Positions 33,620 through 35,920 of a stretch of 35,920 nucleotides of DNA are shown piece by piece. Under the pieces are notes generated by a model. That model saw only the letters and a list, made by a program, of their open reading frames with translations, did not search any database and had not been told where the DNA came from. Source of the DNA: Clostridia bacterium (GTDB lineage Bacteria; Bacillota; Clostridia; UBA1212; UBA1255). Position numbers and translations under genes: made by a program. The stretch lies in the NCBI GenBank assembly GCA_017508875.1, contig JAFWQX010000082.1:1-35920 (forward strand), read 5' to 3'. Positions within the stretch are counted from its first letter, which is position 1, and each line of letters begins with the position of its first letter.

Positions 33620-34388
33620 AGATCTTATGAAGCGGCTCCTCAGCCTTACTCGCCGCGCCGTCCAGGAGTACGAGCTCATTCGCGAAGGCGACAACGTCTG
33701 CGTCGGTCTTTCAGGCGGTAAGGACAGTATGACGCTCCTCGCTGTGCTCGCGCAGCTCAGGCGCTTCTACCCGAAAAAGTTCGAGCTGAACGCCGTGCAT
33801 ATCTCGCTCGGTTTCGAAGGTGTCGATCCATCTCCGATGGAAGAATTCTGCAGGCGCCTGAACGTGCCGCTCCATATCGTCAATACTCAGATCGCCGAGA
33901 TCGTTTTCGACGTGCGAAAAGAACCTAATCCCTGTGCACTGTGCGCAAATCTGAGGCGCGGCGCGCTCAACAACGAGGCGAAGCGGATCGGGGCCAACGT
34001 CGTTGCCCTTGCGCATCATAAGGATGATATTATTGAAACCGCGATGCTCAGCCTGTTCTATGAAGGGCGTTTCTTCTGCTTCGAACCTGACACGTACCTT
34101 GCGCGCGCCGGAGTACACGTGATCCGCCCGTTCCTGTACGTTGACGAAAAACTCATAAAACAGTACGAAAAACTTGCCGCCGTGCCGGTGGTCTTCAACC
34201 CGTGCCCTTCGGACAAGACGAGTGAGCGGGCCAATATGAAGAGGCTTCTCCGGGAACTTCCGATGGATACCGAAATGCTCAGGCTGAATATTTTCGGGGC
34301 GGTAAAGCGGGGGATATGGGATAAGGATAACGAGTGCGAAGCGAATGACAGCACATTGATGAGTTCAGAGTTCAGAGTTCAGAGTTAA
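33609..34388 (+). CDS. ttcA: TtcA-family tRNA 2-thiocytidine synthetase-like protein
   Basis: A PP-loop ATPase of the TtcA/TtuA group that thiolates tRNA (C32 in TtcA). The PP-loop SGGKDS (35-40), the pair Cys109/Cys112 in PCALCANLRRG, and Cys199 in FNPCPSDKTSERANMK match the three cluster-binding cysteines of TtcA. LAHHKDDIIETAMLSLFYEG is the second conserved block. GTG 33600 also opens the frame, but ATG 33609 has GGGGTGA at 5 nt and is preferred (259 residues). The last ten or so codons (from about LMSSEFRVQS) lie inside the repeat at 34361, and the stop TAA is supplied by the repeat. The native C-terminus may have been overwritten. Confidence 0.87.
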   Translation: MTDKDLMKRLLSLTRRAVQEYELIREGDNVCVGLSGGKDSMTLLAVLAQLRRFYPKKFELNAVHISLGFEGVDPSPMEEFCRRLNVPLHIVNTQIAEIVFDVRKEPNPCALCANLRRGALNNEAKRIGANVVALAHHKDDIIETAMLSLFYEGRFFCFEPDTYLARAGVHVIRPFLYVDEKLIKQYEKLAAVPVVFNPCPSDKTSERANMKRLLRELPMDTEMLRLNIFGAVKRGIWDKDNECEANDSTLMSSEFRVQS

Positions 34389-34520
34389 GAGGCGAACCGG
34401 GTGATGGCACAGTATTGAGTTCAGAGTTCAGAGTTCAGAGTTAAGAGGCGAACCGAGTGATGGCACAGTATTGAGTTCAGAGTTCAGAGTTCAGAGTTAA
34501 GAGGCGAACCGGGTGGATGG
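34361..34520. repeat. Three 56-bp tandem units carrying heptamer repeats
   Basis: Units start at 34361, 34417 and 34473, each made of three CAGAGTT heptamers then AAGAGGCGAACCGGGTGATGGCACAGTATT; the third diverges after about 34513. The heptamer is the reverse complement of the one at 486-576. The first unit contains the end of ttcA. Confidence 0.92.
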
Positions 34521-34553
34521 CTGGGAATTATGTGCCATCGTCAGGTTCGCCTC
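34501..34553. other. Large hairpin/cruciform at the end of the 56-bp repeats
   Basis: GAGGCGAACC (34501-34510) pairs with GGTTCGCCTC (34544-34553), and inside it GATGGC (34516-34521) pairs with GCCATC (34534-34539). The outer arm is part of the 56-bp unit and also occurs at 34389 and 34445, so only one of the three copies has a partner. With no clear T-run it is not a typical terminator, but it lies between two converging genes and could stop transcripts. The rest of 34554-34621 is AT-rich with a weak GCCGCT/AGCGGC stem (34596-34615). Confidence 0.6.
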
Positions 34554-34621
34554 AATTGTTAATAATCAATTATCAATTATTATTCAGCGGTCATTGCCGC
34601 TTATCATTCAGCGGCCGGGAA

Positions 34622-35575
34622 TCAGCCCTCTTCAGTATAATTCGGATTCGCCTGCACGGTACCGAGCGCCTTGTAGTTTGCAGCAAGTTCTTTCTCGGAA
34701 AGCACTCTGTTGTAGAACCTTATGCCGGTAATGACGCCGTGATACGCCTTGTCCGCGGCGGGATGGCCGATGAAGAAATTGCCCTGCATCGCTGTATTCT
34801 CGGGGGCGTCAACTGAATCCTGAAATTCGCCGTTGAAGAACAGCTCGACAGAATCAAGAGACGAGAACGTGACTGCTATTGTCGACGTCTCGCAAAGCTC
34901 GCGCGCTTCGCCGATCATCTTGGGACGGGCGCCGATGGCGGTATTGGACTTGAATTCGAGGGAGTTGTCAGCCTGGCGGATGAACAGCGCGAAGTTATCG
35001 TTCGTGTCACTGTTGAGGAAGGTCGCGAAGTTCGAGCCGTCAACGACGAGCCCGGAGATGCAGAACTCTACCGTGTATTCATCGCTGTTGATCAGTTCGG
35101 GGATCGATGCGGGCAAAACGATCTTTACGTTGTCAACGTAGAGCCCGTCGTCTGTCCAGTAAGTTTTTTCGCCTAGTTTGATGTCAACGATGTCGTTGCC
35201 GTTCCCGGAAAGATCCTGCCAGGTGGTGCTCTCTTTATTCTGGCCGTCTTCGGTATTGTAATTGCCCTCGTAGAGTGCGACAAGGCCTTCCGTTACGTAC
35301 GGGACTATCAGTTTGGTGTTTGGAACTTCCGTCGGAGCGGGAGTGGGCTCTTCTGTCGGAGCTTCGGTAGGTGCTTCAGTGGGTGCCTGCGTCGGAGCGG
35401 CAGTGGGTGCTTCAGTGGGTGCCTGCGTCGGAGCGGCAGTGGGTGCGTCGGTGGCAACGGGCTTTTCGGTGGCTTTTCCGGGCTCGTTTCCTTCTTCTGC
35501 CGGCTTCGCGCAGGATGCAAATGCAAATGTCAATATCACTGCCATGATCGCGGCAATAATTTTCATTTTTTTCAT
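34622..35575 (-). CDS. Lipoprotein with Pro/Thr-rich linker and LamG (concanavalin-like) domain
   Basis: The frame opens upstream at 35635, but the ATG at 35575 has AAAGGAGG (35591-35584) 8 nt before it. That gives 317 residues starting MKKMKIIAAIMAVIL, and upstream codons overlap the promoter. Lipobox FASC puts Cys21 at the membrane. A linker of APTQAPTEAPTAAPT-type repeats (about 40-85) follows, then a single LamG-like beta-sandwich (about 90-300). This shows LVALYEGNYNTEDGQN, WQDLSGNGND, YTVEFCISG, SVELFFNGE, FFIGHPAADKAYHGVI and GIRFYNRVLSEKEL, the usual Laminin_G_3 ending. It probably binds a glycan or protein outside the cell. Convergent with ttcA. Confidence 0.82.
   Translation of the reverse strand: MKKMKIIAAIMAVILTFAFASCAKPAEEGNEPGKATEKPVATDAPTAAPTQAPTEAPTAAPTQAPTEAPTEAPTEEPTPAPTEVPNTKLIVPYVTEGLVALYEGNYNTEDGQNKESTTWQDLSGNGNDIVDIKLGEKTYWTDDGLYVDNVKIVLPASIPELINSDEYTVEFCISGLVVDGSNFATFLNSDTNDNFALFIRQADNSLEFKSNTAIGARPKMIGEARELCETSTIAVTFSSLDSVELFFNGEFQDSVDAPENTAMQGNFFIGHPAADKAYHGVITGIRFYNRVLSEKELAANYKALGTVQANPNYTEEG
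35371..35442. repeat. Two 36-bp direct repeats in the Pro/Thr linker
   Basis: GTGCTTCAGTGGGTGCCTGC begins a 36-bp unit at 35371 and again at 35407, nearly identical. It encodes 12 residues of the linker on the minus strand, so copy-number change would alter linker length without frameshift. Confidence 0.85.
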
Positions 35576-35606
35576 TTTATGATCCTCCTTTGAAGGTTGT
35601 ACCATT

Positions 35607-35635
35607 ATTGTACTCCTGCAGCTTAATGGCGTCAA
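35607..35635 (-). promoter_or_regulatory. Promoter of the LamG lipoprotein gene
   Basis: On the minus strand TTGACG (35635-35630), 17 bp, TACAAT (35612-35607). The start would be near 35600, giving a short leader carrying the AAAGGAGG site. Confidence 0.78.
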
Positions 35636-35667
35636 TCATTAGAGGTGGGGCGAGGAGCCGGGACGTC

Positions 35668-35774
35668 CAGAGTTCAGAGTTAAGGGTTAAGAGTTAAGAG
35701 TTAAGGGTTAAGAGTTCAGGGTTCAGAGGAGAAGCGGAGAACGAGTAACGAGCAACGAGGAACTGGCAACGGGC
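35668..35774. repeat. Heptamer repeats, two families back to back
   Basis: From 35668 eight heptamers in phase (CAGAGTT, AAGGGTT, AAGAGTT, CAGGGTT types) run to 35723, with a ninth degraded. After a short gap, from 35740, AACGAGT, AACGAGC, AACGAGG, AACTGGC and AACGGGC again follow a 7-bp period. The first block is the reverse complement of the array at 486-576. Confidence 0.85.
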
Positions 35775-35778
35775 GGTT

Positions 35779-35817
35779 CTGGCACATAATTCAGTAAATT
35801 CGGGTTTTGTGTGCCAG
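35779..35817. other. Inverted repeat next to the heptamer block
   Basis: CTGGCACA (35779-35786) pairs with TGTGCCAG (35810-35817) around a 23-nt loop. The left arm continues as TAATT, matching the reverse complement of AATTATGTGCCA near 34527-34537, so this is another fragment of the same dispersed element. Confidence 0.55.
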
Positions 35818-35840
35818 CTCGGCGCAGTCTCCCGGCGGGA

Positions 35841-35920
35841 ATTGCTCATTTATACGGCCGCAATTGAAAAAAGACAGAGCTGCGGCCGTGCGCTTTGCTC
35901 ATTTATACGGCCGCAAAAGG
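35841..35920. repeat. Second block of the palindromic GCGGCCGT repeat, running off the window
   Basis: It begins partway through a B-type unit (ATTGCTCATTTATACGGCCG), then the AATTGAAAAAAGACAGAGC linker, then a full GCGGCCGT...ACGGCCGC hairpin and the AAAAGG linker. Orientation is the same as at 1-440, and the match to about 256-315 is nearly exact. The array probably continues beyond the right edge. Confidence 0.92.

Noticed and set aside
32528..33694. 388-codon minus-strand frame
   Set aside because: Antisense shadow of the glycosidase gene; Arg/Val-rich composition without recognisable domains.
34554..34621. Intrinsic terminator for the LamG gene
   Set aside because: A 6-bp stem (34596-34615) is present, but no T-run follows in the minus direction, so it is not called as a terminator.
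35313..35582. Plus-strand Gly/Ala/Val repeat frame
   Set aside because: Mirror of the Pro/Thr linker of the minus-strand lipoprotein, which has a promoter, ribosome binding site and signal peptide.

Overview
The window looks like the chromosome of an uncultured or gut-type member of the Clostridia (Firmicutes/Bacillota). The evidence is the gene order S10-spc-alpha with secY-adk-map-infA-rpmJ-rpsM-rpsK-rpsD-rpoA-rplQ, a HemZ-type radical SAM protein, a zinc-binding (type Z) S14, a zinc-LID adenylate kinase, strong AGGAGG ribosome binding sites and several TTG/GTG starts. Base composition is moderate in the core and visibly AT-rich from about 2.6 to 6.7 kb.

Layout. 1-440 is an array of palindromic units built as a 107-bp higher-order repeat; the same repeat reappears in the same orientation at the right edge (about 35.84 kb to the end). 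486-582 is a 7-bp tandem repeat, found again inverted at 34.36-34.50 kb and 35.67-35.73 kb. hemZ (723-2129) follows, then three 84-bp direct repeats with hairpins (2313-2564), then an AT-rich two-gene island: a secreted multidomain protein ending in a caspase-fold (clan CD) peptidase-like domain (2808-5540) and a lipoprotein of unknown function (5560-6558).

6.7-22.96 kb is the ribosomal protein superoperon. It has a clear promoter, a structured leader of about 300 nt, 21 ribosomal protein genes from rpsJ to rplO, then secY, adk, map, infA, rpmJ, rpsM, rpsK, rpsD, rpoA and rplQ, closed by a strong intrinsic terminator at 22933-22964. Two small genes, rpmD and rpmJ, are easily missed. L22 carries an N-terminal extension of about 50 residues and L17 an internal insertion of about 50 residues.

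23.05-34.39 kb is a second tightly packed operon with a consensus promoter. It encodes two paralogous membrane-anchored McrB/MoxR-like AAA+ ATPases flanking a DUF2357-like coiled-coil protein, a small membrane protein with an external domain, and a 1.3-kb-residue-scale surface protein in which a transglutaminase core is embedded between MBG-like repeats. A GH63/mannosylglycerate-hydrolase-like glycosidase and a TtcA-type tRNA thiolase overlap the end of it. The ATPase/DUF2357/transglutaminase set is the best candidate for an undescribed system: cytoplasmic AAA+ machines tethered to the membrane, translationally coupled to an exported crosslinking or peptidase-like enzyme.

The right edge holds a convergent minus-strand LamG-domain lipoprotein gene with its own promoter, set between two heptamer-repeat blocks. 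All functional assignments come from reading motifs in the translated sequence; no database search was run.
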